NCBI GenBank assembly: GCA_938033975.1
Contig: CALHKJ010000273.1
Span: forward strand, 1 to 5,714
Reading direction: 5' to 3'
DNA length: 5,714 nt
Origin: an uncultured Saprospiraceae bacterium
Lineage (GTDB): Bacteria > Bacteroidota > Bacteroidia > Chitinophagales > Saprospiraceae
The translations under genes and the position numbers were made by a program. The notes under the pieces are model-generated. The model saw only the letters and a program-made list of their open reading frames with translations. It was not told the DNA's origin and searched no databases. Of the stretch, positions 1-5,252 are shown one piece after another (position 1 is the stretch's first letter; every line of letters starts with the position of its first letter).

Positions 1-668
1 TCTTCCTCAGAGCTAGAAGCTTCTTTAGTTGCTTCTGCTACTTCTTCCTTCACTTCTGCTACTGGAGCTGCCGCTTCTGGTTCAGCTGCTGGAGTTTCTG
101 CTTCTGCAACTGGTTCTGTAGCTTCTGCTGCAGGTGCTTCTGCCTCTGCAACTGGTTCAGTAGCTTCTGCTGCAGGTGCTTCTGCTGCTGGAGCCTCCGC
201 CTCATCAGCTGTAAATGCTGCAGCTGTAGCTTCATCCACTTTTTTAGAAACTTTAGGCTTAATTTCACCTGAAACTTGTTTCCAAAAGTTTTCTCTTTCT
301 AATTTAGTCTGCTCTCTTCTAGCATCAATTTTCGATTCCTTAGCAGAAATCCACTCAGCATGCATTTGAGCTGCTTGGTCCTCCGTAAGTGCTCCTTTGG
401 CAACTCCTCTCATAAGATGTCTCTTATAATATACACCTTTAAATTTTAAAATTGCACGAGCAGTATCACTTGGTTGAGCTCCTTTTTCAAGCCACTCATA
501 AGCTTTATCTCTATCAATTTCGATCGTTGCTGGGATTGTAAGCGGGTTGTATGACCCCAATCTTTCGATGTATTTACCATCTCTTGGAGCCCTTGCATCA
601 GCTACTACAATGTGGTAAAATGGTTTCTTTCTTCTTCCTTTTCTGGCTAATCTTATTCTTACTGCCAT
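1..668 (-). CDS. rpsP: 30S ribosomal protein S16 with long acidic C-terminal extension (partial, 3' end beyond window)
   Basis: This is a structural protein of the small ribosomal subunit, needed for 30S assembly. The translation starts MAVRIRLARKGRRKKPFYHI, followed by VVADARAPRDGKYIERLGSYNP, which is the S16 signature. The S16 core covers about residues 1-82, the full length of a typical S16 such as the E. coli protein. A charged, probably helical stretch follows at residues about 90-145, rich in K, R and E and including ESKIDARREQ. From about residue 145 to the window edge the chain is almost only Ala, Glu, Pro, Val and Thr. At least 222 codons are open with no stop, so the protein is more than twice the usual length. 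Extended S16 proteins are known in Bacteroidota, so the core call is secure, but the role of the tail is unknown. The ATG at 666-668 is chosen because it gives the canonical MAVRIRLAR start. No Shine-Dalgarno is seen, as is usual in this phylum. In many bacteria rimM and trmD follow rpsP; they would lie off the left edge. Confidence 0.96.
   Translation of the reverse strand, partial: MAVRIRLARKGRRKKPFYHIVVADARAPRDGKYIERLGSYNPLTIPATIEIDRDKAYEWLEKGAQPSDTARAILKFKGVYYKRHLMRGVAKGALTEDQAAQMHAEWISAKESKIDARREQTKLERENFWKQVSGEIKPKVSKKVDEATAAAFTADEAEAPAAEAPAAEATEPVAEAEAPAAEATEPVAEAETPAAEPEAAAPVAEVKEEVAEATKEASSSEE
106..189 (-). repeat. Two tandem 42-bp copies inside the S16 tail
   Basis: Positions 106-147 and 148-189 are direct repeats of 42 bp that differ at about three bases. 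Each encodes 14 residues of the pattern APAAEATEPVAEAE. Because the unit is a multiple of three, copy-number change would not break the reading frame. Degenerate pieces of the same pattern (APAAE, TPAAEPE) flank both sides, so the whole acidic tail may have grown by slippage or unequal recombination of this unit. Confidence 0.85.
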
Positions 669-697
669 GTTAAATTTAATTTTATATGATGAAACAT

Positions 698-727
698 ACC
701 GAGGGAGCTAGACATCTAGTGCTCGGT
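698..727 (-). promoter_or_regulatory. Hairpin in the rpsP 5' leader (possible S16 autoregulatory leader)
   Basis: Read on the minus strand, ACCGAG pairs with CTCGGT as a 6-bp outer stem. An asymmetric internal loop (CA opposite CTCC) follows, then a 4-bp CTAG/CTAG inner stem closed by a 4-base loop. The hairpin ends 29 bases before the rpsP ATG and begins a few bases after the start site predicted from the promoter box at 739-746, so it would sit at the 5' end of the mRNA. It has no following U-run in the rpsP direction, which argues against a terminator. Ribosomal protein leaders have been predicted computationally upstream of rpsP in Flavobacteria. I cannot check whether this one matches that model. 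Confidence 0.5.
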
Positions 728-738
728 TTTAACGTGCG

Positions 739-746
739 CAAAGATA
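739..746 (-). promoter_or_regulatory. Bacteroidota-type -7 box for rpsP
   Basis: On the minus strand the bases read TATCTTTG, a full match to the Bacteroidota -7 consensus TAnnTTTG. It would place the start of transcription near 731-735 and give a leader of about 65 bases. No clear TTG/TTTG -33 element lies at the expected distance, so the call rests on the -7 box and its position only. Confidence 0.55.
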
Positions 747-813
747 TAATTTTATTTATACTTTGGCAGAAAATTGTTTTTCAACGGCATTATAATTGCA
801 AACTATTTTAGAT

Positions 814-1311
814 ATGGGAAAAATAGCTATCATCATGGGTTCTGATTCAGATTTGCCTATCATGCAATCTGCGGCAGATATTCTATCAGAAATGGACATT
901 AAATTTGAAATGACGGTGGTTTCCGCCCATAGAACTCCAGAAAGAATGGTCGATTTTGCAAAAAATGCCAGAAGAAAAGGATTCAATGTTATAATAGCTG
1001 GAGCTGGCGGAGCTGCACATTTACCAGGAATGGTAGCCTCGTTAACAACCTTACCAGTTATTGGAGTGCCTATAAAATCATCTAACTCAATTGATGGGTG
1101 GGATTCGATATTATCCATCCTACAAATGCCTAATGGAATACCAGTTGCTACAGTCGCACTAAATGGTGCAAAAAATGCTGGTCTATTGGCAGCTAGAATA
1201 TTATCTGTCCATGATAAAAAAATATCAAAATCACTTAGGAGATATCATTCTACAATGAAGAAAGCCGTTTTAGCGAAAGCGAAAAAAGTTGAACAGGCAC
1301 AAATAAAATAG
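814..1311 (+). CDS. purE: N5-carboxyaminoimidazole ribonucleotide mutase (class I PurE)
   Basis: This cytoplasmic enzyme of de novo purine synthesis converts N5-CAIR to 4-carboxy-5-aminoimidazole ribonucleotide. The 165-residue product is close to the E. coli length (169). Visible motifs are IIMGSDSDLPIM near residues 6-17 (phosphate/substrate loop), SAHRTPE at 38-44, AGAGGAAHLPGM at 62-73, PVIGVPI at 81-87, and LQMPNGIPVATVAL at 103-116. By alignment with E. coli PurE, Asp13, His39 and Arg40 match active-site Asp19, His45 and Arg46. The bacterial mutase type (class I) normally works with PurK, which is not next to it here. I chose the ATG at 814 because it gives the usual short N-terminus before the first beta strand (MGKIAIIMGS); an in-frame TTG at 796 would add six residues but looks less likely. 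The gene is divergent from rpsP and seems to be transcribed alone, ending in a hairpin that overlaps its stop codon. Its own promoter is unclear: TATACTTTG at 757-765 resembles the -7 box but has one extra base. Confidence 0.96.
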   Translation: MGKIAIIMGSDSDLPIMQSAADILSEMDIKFEMTVVSAHRTPERMVDFAKNARRKGFNVIIAGAGGAAHLPGMVASLTTLPVIGVPIKSSNSIDGWDSILSILQMPNGIPVATVALNGAKNAGLLAARILSVHDKKISKSLRRYHSTMKKAVLAKAKKVEQAQIK

Positions 1312-1338
1312 GACTCTTGTTTAGAGCCCTATTTTATT
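1302..1338. terminator. Bidirectional intrinsic terminator between purE and the ompA-like gene
   Basis: The arms 1302-1317 and 1323-1338 pair over 16 bp with a single A/C mismatch and a 5-base loop. The core is AGGACTCT against AGAGCCCT, flanked by A-rich and T-rich arms. The U-rich tract lies on the 3' side in both directions (TTTTATTATTTTATTTT on plus, TTTTATTT on minus), so the structure can serve both convergent genes. The purE stop TAG (1309-1311) is inside the left arm, and the ompA-like stop is 25 bp beyond the right arm. Confidence 0.85.
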
Positions 1339-1363
1339 ATTTTATTTTAAGCCTTTCGGCAAA

Positions 1364-2920
1364 TTAATTTCCTGGTGTAAGATTAAATTCTACCCTTCTA
1401 TTTAATGCTCTTCCACTCAATAAATTATTATCAGCGATTGGATTAACCTCACCAAAGCCTTTATAACTAAGCTTTCTCACACTGATTCCTTTCTTAATCA
1501 AGTATTCGTAGCACATCTTAGCCCTTCTTTCAGACAAAGCCAAATTGTTATTTGCGTTACCAACATTATCTGTATATCCTTCAATGCTCAAGTTATAATC
1601 TGGGTACCTGAACATGATGTCAGATATTTGATCAAGAATTGCATAAGATTCAGGCTTTAAAGTTGACTTACCAGTATCAAACTGAACAGCTCTCATTGCT
1701 AATTCTAATACTTGCCTATCTTGTTGTGCAATCTCAGGACAACCATTATTATCAACAGATCCCCTGGTACTTGGACATCTATCAATTCCATCATGAAGTC
1801 CATCTCCATCTGAGTCAGGACATCCATCATAGACAGTAAGACCTGCTTTCGTTGGACATTTATCCATTGGGTCACCTATGCCATCACCATCAGCATCCGG
1901 GCAACCATTAGCTGAACTGACACCAAATATATTAGGGCATCTATCTACTGAATCTGGAATTCCATCTCTATCCTTATCTGCTCCTGGGCAACCTCCATTT
2001 TCTGCAGGTCCTGCCTCATCAGGGCATTTATCTTCACTATCTATAACTCCATCGCTATCTTTATCGTTATCAGGACATCCATTTTTAGATGCAGGTCCAA
2101 TCATATTTGGACATTCATCATCGTTATCAGAAATCCCGTCTCCGTCAGTATCAGGGCAACCCATAAATGCTTTCAATCCAGCATAGTTTGGACACTCATC
2201 TTTATAATCAGGAACACCATCTCCATCTCTGTCAGGACATCCGCTGTTTTCAGATGTACCAGCCTCTTGCGGGCACAAATCCAAATCATCATAGATACCA
2301 TCTCCGTCAGAATCTAAAAGTTCTGGATCTTCTTTCTTCATTTGGGTCTCACCGTCACTATTAAACTGATATACAAACCCAAGACCATGATGAAGGTTAT
2401 TTCTGTCATCGGCAAGAGAAAGTCTATATTCTGATTGCCATGTTAACCAAGCGTTATCTCGGATGTGAAAATATAATCCAGCTCCCAAAGGAACTTGAAC
2501 ATTGTTTTCTCCAACTTGAAATGTATTTTCGCCAACGCTTTCTATGACATAAGCTACACCCCCTTGGAGGTAAGGAAGAACCCTTGAAGATTCTAAGTTG
2601 TTGAAAACATATTGAATTTTGCCATCAAGGCCATAAATAGTTTTATGCAAACATCTGTCAAGATCTTGAGTATGACTGGTTACATTTCCAACCTTTAATG
2701 GCACAGCTAAAAAGACGTTGTTAGTCAATCTGTGTTGATATGCTGCTTCGAATCCATGGTGATAAGAACCAAAATCAGAAAGAGAACCTCCATTCTGAGA
2801 TTGATAATCCATCCATAATTTTTTGAAAGATATTCCGCTTTTGTAGGCAGGATTTTGCGCTTGTAGAGAAAAAACTGATACAAAACACAACATCATAATC
2901 GCTGCAAATAATTTCTTCAT
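1364..2920 (-). CDS. OmpA-family outer membrane protein: beta-barrel, TSP type 3 repeats, peptidoglycan-binding domain
   Basis: This is a 518-residue cell-envelope protein that probably ties the outer membrane to peptidoglycan. Residues 1-22 form a signal peptide: MKK, a hydrophobic core, and likely cleavage after LQAQ. Residues about 23-187 are rich in alternating, aromatic-containing strands (for example YLQGGVAYVIES, VPLGAGLYFHI, HHGLGFVYQF) and look like an OmpA/OprF-type outer-membrane beta-barrel. Residues 203-395 hold seven thrombospondin type 3-like calcium-binding repeats (DxDGDGxxD...CP...GCP). Residues about 405-518 are an OmpA C-terminal domain: VQFDTGKSTLKPES, IEGYTDN with the Asp that binds diaminopimelate in E. 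coli OmpA, LSERRA with the matching Arg, and a C-terminal GRALNRRVEF. This architecture is common in Bacteroidota. The ATG at 2918-2920 is set by the signal peptide. A TAnnTTTG box lies about 45 bp upstream, and a shared terminator follows. The cargo or partner of the protein, if any, cannot be inferred. Confidence 0.93.
   Translation of the reverse strand: MKKLFAAIMMLCFVSVFSLQAQNPAYKSGISFKKLWMDYQSQNGGSLSDFGSYHHGFEAAYQHRLTNNVFLAVPLKVGNVTSHTQDLDRCLHKTIYGLDGKIQYVFNNLESSRVLPYLQGGVAYVIESVGENTFQVGENNVQVPLGAGLYFHIRDNAWLTWQSEYRLSLADDRNNLHHGLGFVYQFNSDGETQMKKEDPELLDSDGDGIYDDLDLCPQEAGTSENSGCPDRDGDGVPDYKDECPNYAGLKAFMGCPDTDGDGISDNDDECPNMIGPASKNGCPDNDKDSDGVIDSEDKCPDEAGPAENGGCPGADKDRDGIPDSVDRCPNIFGVSSANGCPDADGDGIGDPMDKCPTKAGLTVYDGCPDSDGDGLHDGIDRCPSTRGSVDNNGCPEIAQQDRQVLELAMRAVQFDTGKSTLKPESYAILDQISDIMFRYPDYNLSIEGYTDNVGNANNNLALSERRAKMCYEYLIKKGISVRKLSYKGFGEVNPIADNNLLSGRALNRRVEFNLTPGN
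1736..2314 (-). repeat. Seven tandem thrombospondin type 3-like repeats (27-29 codons each)
   Basis: The coding sequence for residues 203-395 is an array of seven units. Units 1, 2, 3, 6 and 7 are 27 residues (81 bp), and units 4 and 5 are 29. Each starts with an acidic calcium-binding loop (DSDGDG, DRDGDG, DTDGDG, DNDKDSDG, GADKDRDG, DADGDG, DSDGDG) and has the pattern C-P in the middle and G-C-P at the end. That gives two cysteines per unit, 14 in all, probably paired as disulfides in the periplasm. The DNA copies have diverged well beyond simple slippage copies, so the array is old and held by selection on the protein. Confidence 0.93.
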
Positions 2921-2964
2921 GTCTATAACCTGTTTAGGTGTTTAATCAATTACCCATTGGGGAG

Positions 2965-2972
2965 CAAAGTTA
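2965..2972 (-). promoter_or_regulatory. Bacteroidota-type -7 box for the ompA-like gene
   Basis: On the minus strand this reads TAACTTTG, a full match to TAnnTTTG, 44 bases before the ATG. It implies a leader of roughly 35-40 bases. No TTG is found at the expected 18-20 base spacing upstream; the nearest TTTG is only 13 bases away. The call is therefore based on the -7 match and position. Confidence 0.5.
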
Positions 2973-2982
2973 ATATTATTTA

Positions 2983-3004
2983 TTACAAATAATTGTAATT
3001 TGTA
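2983..3004. repeat. Overlapping inverted repeats upstream of the ompA-like promoter box
   Basis: TTACAA (2983-2988) and TTGTAA (2993-2998) form a perfect 6-bp inverted repeat with a 4-base spacer. TACAAAT (2984-2990) and ATTTGTA (2998-3004) form a 7-bp one with a 7-base spacer. They lie just upstream of the -7 box, where a dimeric regulator could bind. In such AT-rich DNA this may also be chance. Confidence 0.35.
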
Positions 3005-3017
3005 TATTAATATGTAT

Positions 3018-3073
3018 CCATTCAAAAATATATTTATCCTTGAATATCAAGCATTTATAGGAATTGTGAATGG
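3018..3073. repeat. Nested inverted repeats in the spacer after the asparaginase-like gene
   Basis: CCATTCA (3018-3024) and TGAATGG (3067-3073) are a perfect 7-bp inverted pair. Inside them CTTGA (3039-3043) and TCAAG (3047-3051) form a small hairpin with a 3-base loop. No strong U-run follows the outer stem on the minus strand, so a classical terminator for the upstream operon is not clear. It may be a weak 3'-end structure or nothing. The rest of the 187-bp spacer (2921-3107) shows no coding potential that I can support. Confidence 0.3.
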
Positions 3074-3107
3074 AAAATTGACTTATGAAGTAGTAACAAC
3101 AACCAAA

Positions 3108-3605
3108 CTATAACTCTTGGAAATAACCTGTTTGACGATTCTTTTCAACGTTATTCCAGTTGAAATATCTACCGTTCATACAAACATACACCCCTCTTGG
3201 TAACGATTGTACAAATGCAAGGGCTGCCCCTAGGTTGAAGAATCCATCAGAAGAAGTACCAAAAGCATAGGGAACCATGGCACCAGTTAGCACGATTGTT
3301 TTATCTGAGACATCCGCTTTTGCCAACAACTCCGCTGTTTGAACCAGTGTATCTGTACCGTGTGTTATTAAGATTCTGGTGCGATCTGTTCTTTCACAAT
3401 TATGTTTGATGATTTCGCGATCTGAATCAGTCATTTCAAGGCTGTCCATCATCATCAATGTTTTGACATCAATGTCTAAATTGCACCTACCTCTTTCGAA
3501 CATTTTTGGAAGGTGGGTATCTTTAAAAAAAAGTTCTCCTGTGATAAAATTGTAGTCTTTATCAAAAGTACCTCCTGTTATATAAACTTGTATTGTTTTA
3601 CTCAT
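3108..3605 (-). CDS. Short single-domain asparaginase-like protein
   Basis: The 165-residue product matches only the N-terminal domain of the bacterial asparaginase/glutaminase family (about 330 residues in AnsA/AnsB). Catalytic-type residues are present: ITGGTFDKD with the nucleophile-like Thr13, THGTDTL with Thr84 and Asp85, and DKTIVLTGAM with Lys102. These correspond to Thr12, Thr89, Asp90 and Lys162 of E. coli AnsB. SSDGFFNLGAAL (118-129) is also typical. The C-terminal domain, which supplies a second-shell Glu to a neighbouring active site in the full enzymes, is missing. The stop is followed by only 187 bp of AT-rich spacer, so this is a natural short form rather than a frameshift. The ending, with NGRYFNW and KNRQTGYF, resembles short asparaginase-domain proteins I recall from Bacteroidota and Proteobacteria, whose substrate is not established to my knowledge. 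It has no signal peptide and is likely cytoplasmic. It starts 2 bp after the pccB-like stop, so the two genes are surely co-transcribed and may be translationally coupled. Confidence 0.88.
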   Translation of the reverse strand: MSKTIQVYITGGTFDKDYNFITGELFFKDTHLPKMFERGRCNLDIDVKTLMMMDSLEMTDSDREIIKHNCERTDRTRILITHGTDTLVQTAELLAKADVSDKTIVLTGAMVPYAFGTSSDGFFNLGAALAFVQSLPRGVYVCMNGRYFNWNNVEKNRQTGYFQEL

Positions 3606-3607
3606 TC

Positions 3608-5149
3608 CTAAAGTGGGATATTCCCATGTTTTTTATTTGGCCTTTGCACTTTTTTGTTTTCCAACATTTTGAAAGCCCTGATTAATTTCCTCCTGGTATT
3701 TTTCGGATCTATTACTTCATCAATAAATCCTCTGCCTGCTGCTTTATATGGGTGAGCAAACTTTTCTGCATACTCGGCTTCTTTTTGTTGGAGCATCTCT
3801 GCCGCATCGCTGGCTTCTTTTATTTCCTTCCGGAAAATAATTTCACTGGCTCCTTTAGCTCCCATTACTGCAACTTCTGCTGTAGGCCAAGCATAATTTA
3901 AATCAGCTCCAATATGTTTGCTATTCATTACATCATAAGCTCCTCCGTATGCTTTTCTAACAATTAAAGAAACCCTTGGCACGGTTGCTTCGCTAAATGC
4001 AAATAGTAGTTTTGCGCCATTGACGATAATTCCATTCCATTCTTGATCTGTTCCAGGCAGAAAACCAGGCACATCAACCAAGACTAAAAGTGGGATATTA
4101 AAGCTGTCGCAAAATCTCACAAACCTTGCAGCCTTTCTTGAGCTATCAACATCTAATACACCAGCCAAACTCATTGGTTGATTGGCAACTATCCCTATGC
4201 TTTTGCCCGCTATTCTTGAAAAGCCAACTACCATATTGTCGGCAAATTTTTCATGTATTTCAAAGAAGGAATCAGAATCAACCAGCTGTTGAATTATGTC
4301 TTTTATATTGTAAGGTTGATTGGGGCTTTCTGGAATGAACTCTCCAATTTTTTCTCTTAGTTCTTCTCCCATTTCATAAGGAAGATCTGGCGTTTTTTCC
4401 TCACAACTTTGCGGAATGTATGAAAGTAATTTTCGAAGCTTTAAAATACAATCTTTATCATTTGCAGCGACAAGATGTGTTACACCTGATTTCGTAGCAT
4501 GGGTATTTGCACCACCTAACTCTTCACTTGTGATTTCTTCGTTGGTTACCGTCTTAACAACATTTGGACCGGTCACAAACATGTATGAGCTTTGATCAAC
4601 CATGATTGTAAAATCAGTTATCGCCGGAGAGTAAACTGCACCTCCAGCGCAAGGACCCATGATTGCTGAAATCTGCGGGATTAAGCCTGAGGCAATTGTA
4701 TTTCTGTAGAATATATCGGCATAGCCTCCAAGAGAATTAACACCCTCTTGTATTCTTGCACCACCTGAATCATTAAGACCAATTACCGGGGCCTTATTGA
4801 CCATTGCTAGGTCCATAATTTTTACAATTTTCTCAGCATGAGTTTCTGAAAGAGAACCTCCAAAAACTGTAAAATCTTGAGAGAAAACATAAACCAATCT
4901 TCCTTGAATTTTTCCGTAACCAGTCACAACTCCATCTCCTAAAAACTTCTGGCGCTCCATTCCAAAGTCTACTGATCGATGCTCCACCAACATCCCTAAT
5001 TCCTCAAATGAACCAGGGTCTAGTAATAAATGTACTCTTTCTCTTGCAGTAAGTTTACCCTTTGAATGTTGCTTTTTGATCCTATCTACCCCACCGCCCA
5101 ATTTGGCTTCTTCAATCTTCTTATTTAGCTCAGAAAGTTTATTTTTCAT
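3608..5149 (-). CDS. Acyl-CoA carboxylase carboxyltransferase (beta) subunit, probably propionyl-CoA carboxylase
   Basis: This cytoplasmic carboxyltransferase moves the carboxyl group from carboxybiotin to a short acyl-CoA, most likely propionyl-CoA, giving methylmalonyl-CoA. The 513 residues match the usual length for PccB. Both crotonase-fold halves are visible. The N-half has KGKLTARERVHLLLDPGSF (30-48), FSQDFTVFGGSLSE (89-102), NDSGGARIQEGV (126-137), and the first oxyanion hole in GPCAGGAVYSPA (165-176). The C-half has NQPMSLAGVLDVDSS (323-337), LVDVPGFLPGTDQE (357-370), and the second oxyanion hole in YGGAYDVMNSKH (401-412), then AWPTAEVAVMGAKGA. The chain ends in KKHGNIPL, as in many PccB and methylmalonyl-CoA decarboxylase alpha chains. 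Asp406 in GGAYD matches Asp422 of Streptomyces PccB, a position linked to propionyl over acetyl preference. The biotin carboxylase/carrier subunit is not in the window. A decarboxylase subunit of a sodium pump is the main alternative. The gene leads an operon with the asparaginase-like gene and is divergent from acs. Confidence 0.93.
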   Translation of the reverse strand: MKNKLSELNKKIEEAKLGGGVDRIKKQHSKGKLTARERVHLLLDPGSFEELGMLVEHRSVDFGMERQKFLGDGVVTGYGKIQGRLVYVFSQDFTVFGGSLSETHAEKIVKIMDLAMVNKAPVIGLNDSGGARIQEGVNSLGGYADIFYRNTIASGLIPQISAIMGPCAGGAVYSPAITDFTIMVDQSSYMFVTGPNVVKTVTNEEITSEELGGANTHATKSGVTHLVAANDKDCILKLRKLLSYIPQSCEEKTPDLPYEMGEELREKIGEFIPESPNQPYNIKDIIQQLVDSDSFFEIHEKFADNMVVGFSRIAGKSIGIVANQPMSLAGVLDVDSSRKAARFVRFCDSFNIPLLVLVDVPGFLPGTDQEWNGIIVNGAKLLFAFSEATVPRVSLIVRKAYGGAYDVMNSKHIGADLNYAWPTAEVAVMGAKGASEIIFRKEIKEASDAAEMLQQKEAEYAEKFAHPYKAAGRGFIDEVIDPKNTRRKLIRAFKMLENKKVQRPNKKHGNIPL

Positions 5150-5185
5150 CTATTCTTATTATACGCTAAAATTAGAAAAAACTAG

Positions 5186-5214
5186 CAAAGTAATGCAGAT
5201 AGCATTGATTTCAA
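5186..5214 (-). promoter_or_regulatory. Putative promoter of the pccB-like/asparaginase-like operon
   Basis: On the minus strand TTG (5212-5214) is followed by 18 bases and then TTACTTTG (5186-5193). That is one base off the Bacteroidota -7 consensus TAnnTTTG, with a -33 TTG at about the expected spacing. The -7 box lies 36 bases upstream of the ATG. Assigned by eye from consensus and position. Confidence 0.45.
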
Positions 5215-5233
5215 TTTTGAGTTTTTATCTTTA
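5205..5233 (+). promoter_or_regulatory. Putative promoter of acs
   Basis: TTG at 5205-5207 is followed by 18 bases and then TATCTTTA at 5226-5233, one base off TAnnTTTG. It uses the same spacing as the divergent promoter of the pccB-like gene, and the -33 regions of the two overlap (5205-5214). The -7 box ends 19 bases before the acs ATG, so the mRNA leader would be only about 10-15 bases. Confidence 0.42.
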
Positions 5234-5252
5234 GACAAAGCAATAGAATAAA

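Noticed and set aside
59..268. Minus-strand open frame of 69 codons, rich in Gln, Leu and Lys
   Set aside because: It lies within rpsP in another frame on the same strand. Its composition is the frame-shifted reading of the Ala/Glu repeat codons, so it is a shadow.
698..730. Hairpin followed by TTTT on the plus strand as an intrinsic terminator
   Set aside because: No plus-strand gene lies upstream that it could terminate and the T-run is only four bases. Its place between the rpsP promoter and start favours a leader structure.
796..813. Upstream TTG start for purE
   Set aside because: It would add six residues before the MGKIAIIMGS start that fits the family. The ATG at 814 is the better start.
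756..1118. Minus-strand open frame of 120 codons opposite purE
   Set aside because: It is fully antisense to a clear purE, resembles no known family, and has no promoter or conserved motif.
1736..2314. Tandem repeats as a CRISPR-like or satellite array
   Set aside because: The periodicity is protein-level (27-29 codons, calcium loops and Cys-Pro motifs). The DNA copies are divergent and there are no unique spacers.
1639..2364. Three plus-strand open frames opposite the ompA-like gene
   Set aside because: They are antisense shadows of the repeat array. The Ser/Pro/Gly-rich one simply mirrors the Asp/Gly/Cys-Pro codons.
3108..3605. Asparaginase gene as a truncated pseudogene
   Set aside because: The downstream 187 bp do not encode the missing domain in any frame I can see. 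The N-terminal catalytic residues are intact, and short forms ending in a similar way are known to me from other bacteria.
4126..4338. Plus-strand open frame of 70 codons opposite the carboxyltransferase gene
   Set aside because: It is antisense to a full-length conserved protein, with no supporting motif or regulatory signal.
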